Positions 1-8,245 of a DNA stretch of 64,000 nt are shown here, piece by piece. Position 1 is the first letter of the stretch, and each line of letters starts with the position of its first letter. Under the pieces are notes generated by a model. The model searched no databases. It saw only the letters and a list, made by a program, of their open reading frames with translations, and had not been told where the DNA came from. The stretch covers positions 124,001 to 188,000 of the forward strand of contig OZ242258.1 in assembly GCA_965207025.1 (NCBI GenBank). Direction: 5' to 3'. A program made the position numbers and the translations under genes. The DNA is from Bin87 sp034423595 (GTDB taxonomy: Bacteria; Chloroflexota; Dehalococcoidia; Lucifugimonadales; UBA3495).

Positions 1-1087
1 TGGTTCCCAGGCGCATCGTCCACGCGGTAACCCGGCGATACCAGAGGTGCAGGTCGAACTCCATCATGAACCCGATTCCGCCGTGAATCTGCTGCGATGA
101 GCGAACGGTAGCCTGGCACTTGTCGTTGGTGAACGCTTTGGCCTGGGAGACTTCCACGCCAAAGGGGAGGCCGGCGTCCAGCTTCCACAACGCTTCGTAG
201 GTCAGCAATTGCGCCCCGTCCGTCCAAACGATCATGTCGGCGCACAGGTGCTGGATGGACTGGAACCCGGCGATGGGTCGGCCGAAGGCGACGCGATTTT
301 TGGCGTAGTCAATGGCCATTTCCGCGTCCTTGCGGGCCGCTCCGGTGATCTGAGTGCACAGCAGGGCGGTGCCCACGTCGAGCATATCCGAGGTGGCTGG
401 CCAGCCTTGGTTGACCTCGCCGATCACATTGCTCAGCGGGATGCGCACGCCATCCATCGCCAACTTGCTCTGCGAGTCTTTGGCCAGCGTAGTCAGTCGA
501 GTTTCGGTAATCCCGGCGCTGTTGGTGGGCACGATGACAAGGGTAATGCCGGCGCAGTCGTCGGTGGGAGCCGCCGTGCGCACTGCCGTCACCATCAACT
601 CAGCGGATGAGAAATTGTCAACGAAGTGCTTGATACCGTTGATGACGAGGCTGTCGCCGTCAACCTCGGCCCGGCACTGGATGGCGTCGGCTCGCAGTCG
701 CGGGTCTTGCTCCTGCACCGCCCAGGTCATAATCAGGTCGCCGCGGGCCACCCGGGGCAGAATGGCTTGTTGCTGCTCGCTGGACCCATGCCGCGCGACA
801 GCCAGAGCCGCCGTCGCCGTGCTATGGAAAGGCACCGGCGCAATGGCCCGGCCACATTCTTCCAGGATGAGGCCCAAGTAGGTAACGGGGAGTCCGCCCC
901 CACCGTAGGATTCGGGCAAGGATATGCCGAACCAGCCCAGGGCTGCCATCTTCTCCCACAATTCCACGGAGTAGCCACGCTCATCCTGCTCGATGGCTCG
1001 GGGCAGATTGGGAGGGCATTCCGCCACCAGGAATTCTCTGGCGGCGTTCTTGACCATCAACTCTTCTTCGCTGGGTAATACGTTCAT
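1..1087 (-). CDS. Acyl-CoA dehydrogenase, partial (C-terminus beyond window)
   Basis: The reverse strand is open from an ATG at 1087 to the window edge, about 362 codons. The translation begins MNVLPSEEELMVKNAARE and has the acyl-CoA dehydrogenase plan: an all-alpha N-terminal domain, a middle domain, then a C-terminal helical domain with an IHGGIGF motif of the FAD/dimer region. The family oxidises acyl-CoA to enoyl-CoA with FAD and electron-transferring flavoprotein. It starts 51 bp downstream of a second acyl-CoA dehydrogenase on the same strand, so the two probably form one transcript. Paired, diverged acyl-CoA dehydrogenases often make heteromeric enzymes for steroid-like or branched acyl-CoAs; that reading is inference. 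Substrate unknown. Confidence 0.9.
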   Translation of the reverse strand, partial: MNVLPSEEELMVKNAAREFLVAECPPNLPRAIEQDERGYSVELWEKMAALGWFGISLPESYGGGGLPVTYLGLILEECGRAIAPVPFHSTATAALAVARHGSSEQQQAILPRVARGDLIMTWAVQEQDPRLRADAIQCRAEVDGDSLVINGIKHFVDNFSSAELMVTAVRTAAPTDDCAGITLVIVPTNSAGITETRLTTLAKDSQSKLAMDGVRIPLSNVIGEVNQGWPATSDMLDVGTALLCTQITGAARKDAEMAIDYAKNRVAFGRPIAGFQSIQHLCADMIVWTDGAQLLTYEALWKLDAGLPFGVEVSQAKAFTNDKCQATVRSSQQIHGGIGFMMEFDLHLWYRRVTAWTMRLGT

Positions 1088-1138
1088 CGTGCCTCGGTTG
1101 GTCGGATCAATTGGACGGGAAACTGCCGCTTGTTGTCA

Positions 1139-2341
1139 TTACACTCGAGGCATGCCCAAGCCTCGGCGGGCCACCTGGTCGCGCATGACCTGCACGCTGC
1201 CGTGGTTGATGCCGCTCTGGAAAGCGCCCATGAGGTTGTGAGCGAACACGCCGCTCTCCACCGCGTCTTCGGAACCGTTTAGCAGTTGCCCGTAGGGGCC
1301 GAGCATTTGGGCGATGGTTTCGGTAGTTCGGACGCCATGCTCCGGGGCAAACACCTTTTCGGCGGAACCCTCGTAGGTGAAGGTCCCATCCTGCTCAACG
1401 ATGGACATGCTGCGCATGGTCATCAGGCGGCAGACCTGACCCTCGATCCACATATCCGCCAAACGATCACGCATGGTGGGGTCTTCGCGCATGGCGACGC
1501 CTTCGATCTCGTTGTCCTTGACCCAGTTCACGATGTCTTCGTCACGCTGGATGGAAATAAGGTAGCGGGACGCGCCCACGCGGTCCAGGTTCAGGCCCAT
1601 GGCGCCCACGTACCAGCCCTGGTTTTCCTCGCCCAACATGCAGGAGGCTGGAACGCGCACATTCTCGAAGAAGGTTTCGTTGGTGCGGTTGTCGCCGTAG
1701 GTGGTGCCCAGCGGGGCCGGCGGGTCGTTCTGGATGGTCCACAGCGGACGTACCGTGATGCCCGGGGTGTCCATGGGAATGAGGAAAATGCTGATACCCC
1801 GGTGGCGGGGAGCATCGGGATCCGTGCGGGCCATCAGGTAGATGTGCGTGGCGTAGTGGGCAGCGGTGGTGTACATCTTCTGGCCGTTGATGACGTACTC
1901 GTCGCCGTCGCGGACGGCGCGGCACTGCAAGCCGGCCAGGTCGGCGCCGGCCTGGGGTTCGGTGAATCCCAACGCAAAGGAAATTTCGCCGCGAATGATG
2001 CCGGGCAGGAATTCCTGCTTCTGTTCCTCGGTGCCGGCCGCCAGGATGGCCGGCGCGCCAGACCCGGCGCCGCCCACGGTGATGCCGACACGGGCGAATT
2101 CCTCTTCAACTATGTACTGGTCGATGCGACTGCCGGCCTGTCCGCCGTATTCCCTGGGCCAGGAAATGCCGATCCAGCCCCGTTCGGCGATCTGCTGGTA
2201 CATCTCGCGGGTCTTGGGCCCGCGGCGGCGGATGCCGGTGCTCTCAAGCTCCGCCACGATCTCCGGGGTTACGTTTTCTGCGATGAATTGCTGGACTTCG
2301 GAGCGGAGGGCTTCCTGTTCCGGGGTGAATGCAAATTCCAT
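1139..2341 (-). CDS. Acyl-CoA dehydrogenase
   Basis: A 400-residue protein of normal family length. The N-terminus MEFAFTPEQEALRSEVQQF is typical. The FAD/substrate region reads FTEPQAGADLAGLQ near residue 130, followed by YVINGQKMYTTAAHYA, the middle-domain signature. The C-terminal domain is diverged from its neighbour, lacking the HGGxGY-type stretch that the downstream paralogue keeps. It is the first gene of a two-gene unit with the partial acyl-CoA dehydrogenase at 1-1087. A well-formed promoter lies about 50 bp upstream. Function: FAD-dependent alpha,beta-dehydrogenation of an acyl-CoA thioester, substrate not deducible. Confidence 0.93.
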   Translation of the reverse strand: MEFAFTPEQEALRSEVQQFIAENVTPEIVAELESTGIRRRGPKTREMYQQIAERGWIGISWPREYGGQAGSRIDQYIVEEEFARVGITVGGAGSGAPAILAAGTEEQKQEFLPGIIRGEISFALGFTEPQAGADLAGLQCRAVRDGDEYVINGQKMYTTAAHYATHIYLMARTDPDAPRHRGISIFLIPMDTPGITVRPLWTIQNDPPAPLGTTYGDNRTNETFFENVRVPASCMLGEENQGWYVGAMGLNLDRVGASRYLISIQRDEDIVNWVKDNEIEGVAMREDPTMRDRLADMWIEGQVCRLMTMRSMSIVEQDGTFTYEGSAEKVFAPEHGVRTTETIAQMLGPYGQLLNGSEDAVESGVFAHNLMGAFQSGINHGSVQVMRDQVARRGLGMPRV

Positions 2342-2390
2342 GACAAAGCCGCCTTACTCGAGGGTTGGTCCCTTGATTGTACGGCGTGCA

Positions 2391-2419
2391 ATTATAACGG
2401 GTTGCGCCCATGCTGTCAT
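2391..2419 (-). promoter_or_regulatory. Promoter of the acyl-CoA dehydrogenase pair
   Basis: Reading the reverse strand, ATGACA (2419-2414) and TATAAT (2396-2391) are separated by exactly 17 nt. This matches a sigma-70-type promoter at 11 of 12 positions. The ATG of the downstream gene (2341) is about 43 nt from the expected start point. Confidence 0.6.
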
Positions 2420-2508
2420 TTCGCAGGGCAGTTCGATTGCCGCTACCGGAGCAGATGGGCCGCTCAGACTAAACCTGTGGCAGGATGGGCGGACGTTCCG
2501 CGGGGAGA

Positions 2509-2552
2509 TCCTTCGACGAGCTCAGGATGATCCTTCGATGAGCTCAGGATGA
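2509..2552. repeat. Tandem 22-bp duplication
   Basis: Two adjacent copies of a 22-bp unit of the form TCCTTCGAYGAGCTCAGGAT plus GA, differing at one base. The unit resembles the arm of the long inverted repeat at 39825-39887 (TTCGACAGGCTCACCATGAG), so it probably belongs to the same dispersed family. Confidence 0.75.
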
Positions 2553-2562
2553 GCGGGTAGTG

Positions 2563-2659
2563 GTTGCGGTTAGGCTCCTGATCAGGCGATGGCGTGGCGG
2601 TTTGGTTGGGTGTTGTTGCGGTTTGGCTCCTTTACAGGCGATGGGCGTGGTGTTGGTTT
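2563..2659. repeat. Imperfect tandem duplication, about 52-bp period
   Basis: Two similar segments (2563-2607 and 2615-2659) both run GTTGCGGTT, GGCTCCT, CAGGCGATGG, CGTGG, GGTTTG in the same order with a few substitutions. No coding role is apparent. Confidence 0.55.
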
Positions 2660-3080
2660 GATTTTCCGTTTGCCAGGGTTTCCCGCCGAAGCGGACTCTT
2701 GCGAGCGGGCCGGTGTCAGTGTGCGGCCGATTGGGTACGCATGGTAGTTTGCCCGGTATTTCCCGTGGCCCACGTCAACCGTCCATCCGGACCGTTGACG
2801 CAGCACGGCGCGCTGTGGCTGACGCTGGGGTTGTAACGGCCATATCCGTGAGAAACGGCGGACATCGGCAGTCCTGTAACCCTGGGTATGCGATTTTACT
2901 GACGGGGTGGCCGCGCGGCCCGAAACCCTGGCATTGGGTGTGATGTGTGATGCGGATAAATGTTCTTTCGCCTGATGAATCCAGTATAGGGAGTAGAGAA
3001 AGCGGGGCGCAAGGGGCGGGTGTCACTATTGTGGGAAAATTAGGAAATTGGCTTTGGGGGCGTTGTCGGAAAGAGTTCTG

Positions 3081-3155
3081 TCATTCCGGCCCCGTATCAA
3101 GTACGGGGTGATCCCGTGTCAAGCACGGGACTGGCTGTTCTTTCGCCGGAATGAC
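3081..3155. repeat. Dispersed palindromic repeat (CCCCGTATCAAG type)
   Basis: Two short hairpins follow each other (CCCCGTATCAAGTACGGGG, then CCCGTGTCAAGCACGGG), flanked by ATTCCGG and CCGGAATGACGG. A second copy with the same order lies at 32095-32145, where the second hairpin is missing. Degenerate GGGATGACG units continue to about 3235. Confidence 0.75.
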
Positions 3156-3256
3156 GGAAGGGTGAAGCGGGATGACGAGATGGGTGGCCGGGATGGCGGG
3201 AGGGGGTGGGGATGACGGGAATAACCGGATGACCCGGTGCCATTTCGATGCCAGGG

Positions 3257-3286
3257 TTGACAAACCTTTGCGGCCCGGCCTACGGT
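3257..3286 (+). promoter_or_regulatory. Possible promoter of the betaine ABC operon
   Basis: A perfect TTGACA (3257-3262) is followed after 18 nt by TACGGT (3281-3286), a weak -10. The preferred ATG of the ATPase gene is at 3344, leaving about 50 nt of leader. The -35 is good, the -10 poor. Confidence 0.45.
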
Positions 3287-3343
3287 GAGCCTTCAACTGA
3301 TGTAATTGCCTCGCTTGCCGCCAAAGCCGGGGGGTGTCGAACC

Positions 3344-4648
3344 ATGGCTGCCCACGAAGATACAGCGATCAACAGCGCCGCCGTCTCGGACCACGAGGAC
3401 CAACCCTTCATTCAGGTCAGTTCCGTTTGGAAGGTGTTTGGCAAGAACCCGGAGCGCGTATTGGACCCACAATATGCCGGCAATGATAAGTCGTATTTCC
3501 AGAGCGAATTCGGCAACGTGATCGGCCTTCAGGATGTATCGTTCACGGTGAACCGGGGCGAGACCTTTGTCATTATGGGATTGTCCGGCAGCGGCAAGTC
3601 CACCATGGTGCGGTGTCTGATCCGACTCATCGAGCCGACCGCCGGAGACATCGCAATTGACGGACATGATATTACCGGGATGTCAGACAAGGAGTTGATG
3701 GAATTTCGCCGCGAGAAGATCGCCATGGTGTTCCAGCACTATGGCCTGCAACCGCATCGAAACGTGCTGGACAACGCCAGTTGGGGCCTGGAAGTCCAGG
3801 GCGTGAGCAAGCCGGAACGATACGCCCGCACCAAAGAGGTACTGGAACTGGTGGGACTCGGCGGATGGGAAGATGCCTACCCACGACAACTTTCCGGCGG
3901 CATGCAGCAGCGCGTGGGCTTGGCCAGGGCCCTGGCGGTGGACACTGACATCCTGCTGATGGACGAACCTTTCAGCGGCCTGGACCCATTGATCCGACGC
4001 CAAATGCAGGACGAACTGCTGAGGCTGCAAACCGACCTGCACAAGACCATAGTTTTTATCACCCACGACCTTAACGAGGCGTTGAAGCTCGGCGACCGCA
4101 TCGCCATCATGCACGACGGACAGGTCGCGCAGATCGGTTCCCCGGAGGACATCGTCCTGCGCCCCGAGGACGAATACGTCGGTGACTTCACTCAGGACGT
4201 GCGCCTGGAAAGTGTGCTCACCGCCAGCAAGGTGATGGTCACTCCCAAGGCCACCGTCATGGGACACCAAGGGCCCCGTGCCGCGCTGCATACCATCGGC
4301 AACAGCGACGGCGACGCCGCCTGGGTGGTGGACATGCGAGAGCGCTACATCGGGATGCTCTCCATCACTGACGCGGAGCGGGCCCTCCGCGCCGGCGTCA
4401 AACGAATCGATGAAGCTTGGGAATACGTAGATCGTGAATACCAGTCCGTCTCGCCGGCAACTACGTTCGATGAACTAATCCCGATGGCCATGGGCAGCAA
4501 CTTCCCGATTCCATGTTGTGACGAAGACAACGTACTGGTCGGCGAAGTGCATCGCAGCGCGCTGGCGGAAGCCATCGCGGAAACTTCCAATCCCAACACC
4601 GACTACGAAGCCAACGCCGCCGAAAACGCGGCGCTGTCCGGCCAGTAG
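3344..4648 (+). CDS. opuAA: Glycine betaine/proline ABC transporter ATP-binding protein
   Basis: ATPase of an osmoprotectant importer of the OpuA/ProU type. Visible motifs are Walker A GLSGSGKST, signature LSGGMQQR, Walker B ILLMDEPFSGLDP and the H-loop FITHD. The N-terminal insert with YFQSEFG ahead of the ABC core is typical of ProV/OpuAA. After the ATPase core, residues about 280-400 form a pair of CBS domains, which in OpuA sense ionic strength. The frame is open from 3248, but the upstream 32 residues are not family-like, so I start at the ATG at 3344 (434 aa). Next genes are the permease (90 bp on) and the binding protein. Symbol by family resemblance; ProV is an equivalent name. Confidence 0.93.
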   Translation: MAAHEDTAINSAAVSDHEDQPFIQVSSVWKVFGKNPERVLDPQYAGNDKSYFQSEFGNVIGLQDVSFTVNRGETFVIMGLSGSGKSTMVRCLIRLIEPTAGDIAIDGHDITGMSDKELMEFRREKIAMVFQHYGLQPHRNVLDNASWGLEVQGVSKPERYARTKEVLELVGLGGWEDAYPRQLSGGMQQRVGLARALAVDTDILLMDEPFSGLDPLIRRQMQDELLRLQTDLHKTIVFITHDLNEALKLGDRIAIMHDGQVAQIGSPEDIVLRPEDEYVGDFTQDVRLESVLTASKVMVTPKATVMGHQGPRAALHTIGNSDGDAAWVVDMRERYIGMLSITDAERALRAGVKRIDEAWEYVDREYQSVSPATTFDELIPMAMGSNFPIPCCDEDNVLVGEVHRSALAEAIAETSNPNTDYEANAAENAALSGQ

Positions 4649-4738
4649 GCGCAACCGGCAAGAGTCGCCCCCCTCCCGTCGGGCCGTCAGTCCGATCACC
4701 CGGCGGCAAGTCCCTCCATATCCAGGAAGGAGAGTGTC

Positions 4739-5827
4739 ATGGCTGCAATCACCGGAGAACGAACTGACGCCACCACCCCGACGTCAACGGAATCACAGAA
4801 CGGCGCCCAGGCTGCTCGCGCCGCCCTGGGTAATTTGCCTTCAATCTATTGGTGGGGAGCGGGAATCGCCGCGGTGTTGATCGTGTTGGGAGTGAGCTTG
4901 TGGATCGGGGGTCCCGGAATGGAATACCCCACCACCGTAGCCCACGTCCAGTCCAGCGACGGGACTACAAGCTTTCCCAAGTCGCTGCGCGACGTTACCG
5001 GCGACGCCATCGACACGGGAACCAAATGGTTGACTACCAAAGGCGACTGGTTGTTCGATGGCATCAAGAACGCCATCACCTATGCTTTGAACTACATTGA
5101 AGACGGTTTGAAGTGGCTGCCGTGGCCGGCGCTGGTGCTAGCATTGGTGCTGGCCGCATTTGCAGTTGGGCGGTGGGGACTGATGGCGTTTACGGCCTTC
5201 GCCATGCTGTTCATCGGGTTTATGGACCTGTGGGAGAATACTATCGACACCGTGGCTCTGATGGTGGTGGCAGTAGTTCTGTCAGTGGGGATCGGTCTGC
5301 CGCTGGGCGTGTTCGGAGCGCGGAACCAGACCGCTGACCGCATCATGCGGCCCATCCTGGACGGCATGCAGACCATGCCCAGCTTCGTGTACCTGTTGCC
5401 GGGCATCCTGTTCTTCGGACTGGGCAAGCCGGCCGGCATTTTCGCCACGATCATCTACGCGGTGCCCCCGGTGATCCGCCTGACCAATCTGGGCATCCGG
5501 CAGGTTTCTCCGGAGACGGTGGAAGCGGCGCGTTCCTTCGGCGCTTCGCCATTGCAGCTGCTGACCAAGGTGCAGATTCCAATGGCGTTGCCCACCATCA
5601 TGGCCGGAATCAACCAGACGACCATGATGGCCTTGGCCATGGTCACAATCGCCAGCATGGTGGCCGCCGGGGGTCTCGGCGACAACGTGCTCAGGGCGAT
5701 TCAGAAGAACGAGGTGGGCAACGGAGTAATCGCCGGACTGGCCATCGTGTTCATGGCCATCGTGATCGACCGCCTGACCCAGGCCGTGGCGCGTGGGCGC
5801 CAGGAAGCGTTGAGCGCTGGTCATTAG
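4739..5827 (+). CDS. opuAB: Glycine betaine/proline ABC transporter permease
   Basis: Inner-membrane permease of the ProW/OpuAB family, 362 aa. It has a variable N-terminal region with one hydrophobic segment (about residues 40-60) and a soluble stretch, then the core of roughly six membrane segments. The cytoplasmic loop RSFGASPLQLLTKVQIPMAL is the EAA motif that docks the ATPase. The ATG at 4739 is preceded by AGGAAGGAGAG, a strong ribosome-binding site. It is co-oriented with the ATPase gene upstream; the binding-protein gene downstream has its own promoter. Confidence 0.94.
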   Translation: MAAITGERTDATTPTSTESQNGAQAARAALGNLPSIYWWGAGIAAVLIVLGVSLWIGGPGMEYPTTVAHVQSSDGTTSFPKSLRDVTGDAIDTGTKWLTTKGDWLFDGIKNAITYALNYIEDGLKWLPWPALVLALVLAAFAVGRWGLMAFTAFAMLFIGFMDLWENTIDTVALMVVAVVLSVGIGLPLGVFGARNQTADRIMRPILDGMQTMPSFVYLLPGILFFGLGKPAGIFATIIYAVPPVIRLTNLGIRQVSPETVEAARSFGASPLQLLTKVQIPMALPTIMAGINQTTMMALAMVTIASMVAAGGLGDNVLRAIQKNEVGNGVIAGLAIVFMAIVIDRLTQAVARGRQEALSAGH

Positions 5828-5930
5828 CTCGGCGCCCATGACCAACACGCGGGCGGCCGAACCTCGGCCGTCCACGACCCAGGTTCTTGTTGACTTTCAA
5901 AAATACGAAAAGCATTCATTACATAACGTA

Positions 5931-5980
5931 TTGACGACTCAATCGTCAATTTGACAGCGATTATCAACACTGTGATAATC
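5931..5980 (+). promoter_or_regulatory. Promoter with two inverted repeats upstream of the betaine-binding protein
   Basis: TTGACA (5951-5956), 17 nt, then GATAAT (5974-5979) forms a near-consensus promoter. Directly upstream is a perfect 7-bp-arm inverted repeat, TTGACGA-ctcaa-TCGTCAA (5931-5949). A second, 8-bp-arm inverted repeat, GATTATCA-acactg-TGATAATC (5959-5980), covers the spacer and the -10. The second would suit a repressor blocking polymerase, the first an activator or a second operator. This suggests the binding protein is controlled separately from the ATPase and permease. Confidence 0.65.
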
Positions 5981-6044
5981 GGTTAGCACTCAATCGCCGC
6001 CCCGGATACAACCGGAAAATCCACCCGAAATGGAGGGAATTGCT

Positions 6045-7292
6045 TTGTTCACTAAGTTCAGACTGTTGGCCTTGCCGATGGTGTTGGCCGTTGTAATGGC
6101 CATTGCCGTCGTGGCGTGTTCGCCGGCCGCGCCTCAGACCATTGAGGTTACCCGCGTGGTGACCGAGCAGGTCGAGGTGGAAAAGGAAGTAATTAAAGAG
6201 GTCGAGAAGCCCGTTGAGGTGGTCAAAGAAGTAGAGGTCGAAAAAGAGGTTGAGGTAATCAAAGAGGTCGAGGTCGAGAAAGAGGTCGTCAAGGAAGTTG
6301 AGGTAGTGAAGGAAGTCGAGGTCATCAAGGAAGTTGAAGTGATGGCCCCCGAAGGACCCAAAGAAGCCATCATTTTCGGCGACCTCAACTGGTCCAGCGC
6401 TCTGCTACAGAACCGTATCGCCCAGTACATCGTTGAGAAGGGATACGGCTATCCGACCGAGGTGAAATTCGGCGCCACGTTGCCCCTGTTCCAGGGCCTG
6501 AAGAATGGCGACACCCACGTCACCATGGAAATCTGGCTCCCCAACCAGGATGAAGCCTGGAACGCCGCCCGCGAAGAAGGGGCCGTGCTCTCCGTCGGCC
6601 AGAGCCTGGGCAAGGACTGGCAGTCCGCTTTCGTGATCCCGGCGTACCTCCAGGAACAGTACCCCGACTTGGACCACGTGGACGACCTGAAAGAACAGCA
6701 GTACAAGGACTTGTTCACGACTGCGGAGACCGGCGACAAGGCCCGCCTGGTGTCCTGCATCATCGGCTGGGCCTGCGAGACCGTGAACGCGGCTCAGGTT
6801 GAAGGTTATGGCCTCTCTGACCACGTTGAAATCATCAACCCCGGCGATGGCGCGGCGCTGAACGCCGACCTTTATGGCGCATACGAGCGCGAAGAGCCGT
6901 GGCTTGGCTACCAGTGGGGCACCAACGACCCGGCTCTGAAGCTGGATCTGGTACGGTTGGAAGAGCCGGCTTACAGCGACCAGTGCTGGTTCACCACCAA
7001 GGCTTGCGCCTACGAGGATGCCACCATCCTCATCGCCGTCAACCCCGACCTGCCCGGTCGCGCGCCCGAAATCATCGAGATGCTGCGGCACTGGGACTTC
7101 AACATCAACATTTACAAGGCAGTGGTCCGCTGGCAGGGTGATAACCCCGACGCCGACGTGAACTCTACCGCCGTCTGGTGGCTCAACAACAACGCCGACA
7201 TTTGGAGCGGCTGGGTCACCGATGAAGCCGCTGAGGGTATCCAGGCAGCGCTGACCGCCGGCGAGGAAGCCGACGGCTGGCCTAGCGAATAA
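6045..7292 (+). CDS. opuAC: Glycine betaine-type ABC substrate-binding lipoprotein
   Basis: Extracytoplasmic binding component of the importer encoded just upstream. It opens with a lipoprotein signal peptide ending in the lipobox VVAC (Cys about residue 25). A linker of about 75 residues follows, built of repeated V-E-K-E-V / V-I-K-E-V units, then an OpuAC-type periplasmic-binding fold beginning EAIIFGDLNWSSALLQNR. The linker probably holds the domain away from the membrane; such linkers are common in Chloroflexota binding proteins. The frame also has an ATG at 6030, but GGAGGGA at 6032-6038 lies 6 nt before TTG 6045, so I prefer the TTG start. Ligand is inferred from the neighbours. Confidence 0.92.
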   Translation: MFTKFRLLALPMVLAVVMAIAVVACSPAAPQTIEVTRVVTEQVEVEKEVIKEVEKPVEVVKEVEVEKEVEVIKEVEVEKEVVKEVEVVKEVEVIKEVEVMAPEGPKEAIIFGDLNWSSALLQNRIAQYIVEKGYGYPTEVKFGATLPLFQGLKNGDTHVTMEIWLPNQDEAWNAAREEGAVLSVGQSLGKDWQSAFVIPAYLQEQYPDLDHVDDLKEQQYKDLFTTAETGDKARLVSCIIGWACETVNAAQVEGYGLSDHVEIINPGDGAALNADLYGAYEREEPWLGYQWGTNDPALKLDLVRLEEPAYSDQCWFTTKACAYEDATILIAVNPDLPGRAPEIIEMLRHWDFNINIYKAVVRWQGDNPDADVNSTAVWWLNNNADIWSGWVTDEAAEGIQAALTAGEEADGWPSE

Positions 7293-7316
7293 CGCGGCTA
7301 CTCGACCAGCGTAACG

Positions 7317-7350
7317 AGGGGCGGTTTCCGAAAGGAGCCGCCCCTTTTCT
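7317..7350 (+). terminator. Intrinsic terminator after the betaine importer
   Basis: An AGGGGCGG arm (7317-7324) pairs with CCGCCCCT (7338-7345), with further pairing inward, followed by TTTTCT. It lies 25 nt after the binding-protein stop codon. Confidence 0.8.
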
Positions 7351-7358
7351 GCTACAAT
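7350..7358 (+). promoter_or_regulatory. Extended -10 promoter of the RraA-like gene
   Basis: TG-C-TACAAT is an extended -10 element directly after the terminator. No -35 is evident. The ATG at 7408 is 49 nt after the hexamer. The same TGC-TANNNT arrangement precedes three other genes in the window. Confidence 0.45.
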
Positions 7359-7407
7359 GCAGCCGTCCGTCTAGGCAATCACAACGCTGCATGGAACCCG
7401 TTCACCG

Positions 7408-8142
7408 ATGACTACCACCGAATCCACTACGTTCGTTTCCGACGAAACGCTGGCGACCCTGAAAAGCATTCCGACTCAGACGTTGATTGACGGCTTGTGG
7501 GTGATGGGCTGGCCCATGAGCATGATCGAGGGAGCCAAACCGCTACAGCCCGGCCAGCACATGGCCGGACGCGCGGTTACGCTGCGGTTTGTCCCGCACC
7601 GGCCGGATCTCGCCGCCGACAAGCCCAAGGCTGCCGACTCCGCGGAATACGTTGCCTTTGAGTTGTGCGGCCCCGGCGAAGTGCTGGTGATTGATGCCAT
7701 GAGGTGGCCGTTCAGCAGCATCGGGGGCGACATCAAGTTTTTCCGCCTGTACCAGCGCGGCGTCGGCGGCCTGGTAACCGACGGAGCGGTGCGCGACACC
7801 AACACGCTGAAAGAATACGGATTCCCGGTGTACGCCGCCAACGCCACCGCCAAGCAAGGGCCGGCCGAGTTCTGGCCGTGGCAGGTCAACGATTGCATCC
7901 AGTGTGGCGGCGTGCTGGTTCGGCCCGGCGATGCCATCGTGGGCGACGATGACGGAGTGGTGGTGGTGCCGGCCAGCGCGGCGCAAGATGTCATCAACAT
8001 TGCACACCAGCGGGAAGAAGTTGAGGGCGTCATCAAGGCCCAGCTGGGAATCGAGCAGTGTTCGCCCGGGAAATACTATCCCTTCAACGAAAACACCTGG
8101 AAACTGTTTGAGGAAAAGACAGGGAAGAAACCTTACCGTTAG
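7408..8142 (+). CDS. RraA-like / HMG-aldolase family protein
   Basis: 244 aa with the family signature GGLVTDGAVRD near residue 120-132 (Gly-Gly ... Arg-Asp), which binds the divalent metal and substrate in 4-hydroxy-4-methyl-2-oxoglutarate and 4-carboxy-4-hydroxy-2-oxoadipate aldolases. The same fold also includes RraA, an RNase E inhibitor, and oxaloacetate decarboxylases. The ending DDGVVVVPASAAQDV is also typical. In a genome region rich in catabolic oxidoreductases an aldolase/decarboxylase role is more likely than RNA control, but this is inference. It is followed by a CMD-family gene in the same direction. Confidence 0.88.
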   Translation: MTTTESTTFVSDETLATLKSIPTQTLIDGLWVMGWPMSMIEGAKPLQPGQHMAGRAVTLRFVPHRPDLAADKPKAADSAEYVAFELCGPGEVLVIDAMRWPFSSIGGDIKFFRLYQRGVGGLVTDGAVRDTNTLKEYGFPVYAANATAKQGPAEFWPWQVNDCIQCGGVLVRPGDAIVGDDDGVVVVPASAAQDVINIAHQREEVEGVIKAQLGIEQCSPGKYYPFNENTWKLFEEKTGKKPYR

Positions 8143-8174
8143 ACTCTCACCCTCACCCTAGGCTCTAAAGGTTC

Positions 8175-8210
8175 ACCCTCACCCTAGCCCTCTCCCGTCA
8201 AGGGAGAGGG
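8175..8210. repeat. Dispersed CTCTCCC hairpin repeat, copy 1
   Basis: CCCTCACCCTAGCCCTCTCCC, then a GTCA loop and GGGAGAGGG; a degenerate half-copy lies just upstream (8150-8165). Related copies are at 32228-32272, 44768-44815, 48899-48945 and 61090-61120. Confidence 0.8.
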
Positions 8211-8245
8211 AACTGCCTTACCCGTAAGTACAAAGGAGAACTGAA

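Larger units (their letters stand above)
2342..3343. other. 1-kb intergenic region, repeat-rich, no convincing gene
   Basis: This divergent gap lies between the acyl-CoA dehydrogenase pair and the betaine transporter operon. It holds the leftward promoter near 2400, a 22-bp tandem duplication (2509-2552), a 52-bp-period imperfect duplication (2563-2659), palindromic repeat units near 3081-3240, and a possible rightward promoter at 3257. Short open frames here (for example 2594-2836) have low-complexity Trp/Arg-rich translations, no ribosome-binding site and no recognisable family, so I do not call them genes. Confidence 0.6.

Noticed and set aside
2594..2943. Small frames in the 1-kb intergenic region
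   Set aside because: Trp/Arg-rich translations with no family match, overlapping repeats, no start signals.
2840..3340. Riboswitch or structured leader upstream of the betaine operon
   Set aside because: Only repeat-type hairpins were seen; no conserved riboswitch core could be recognised.
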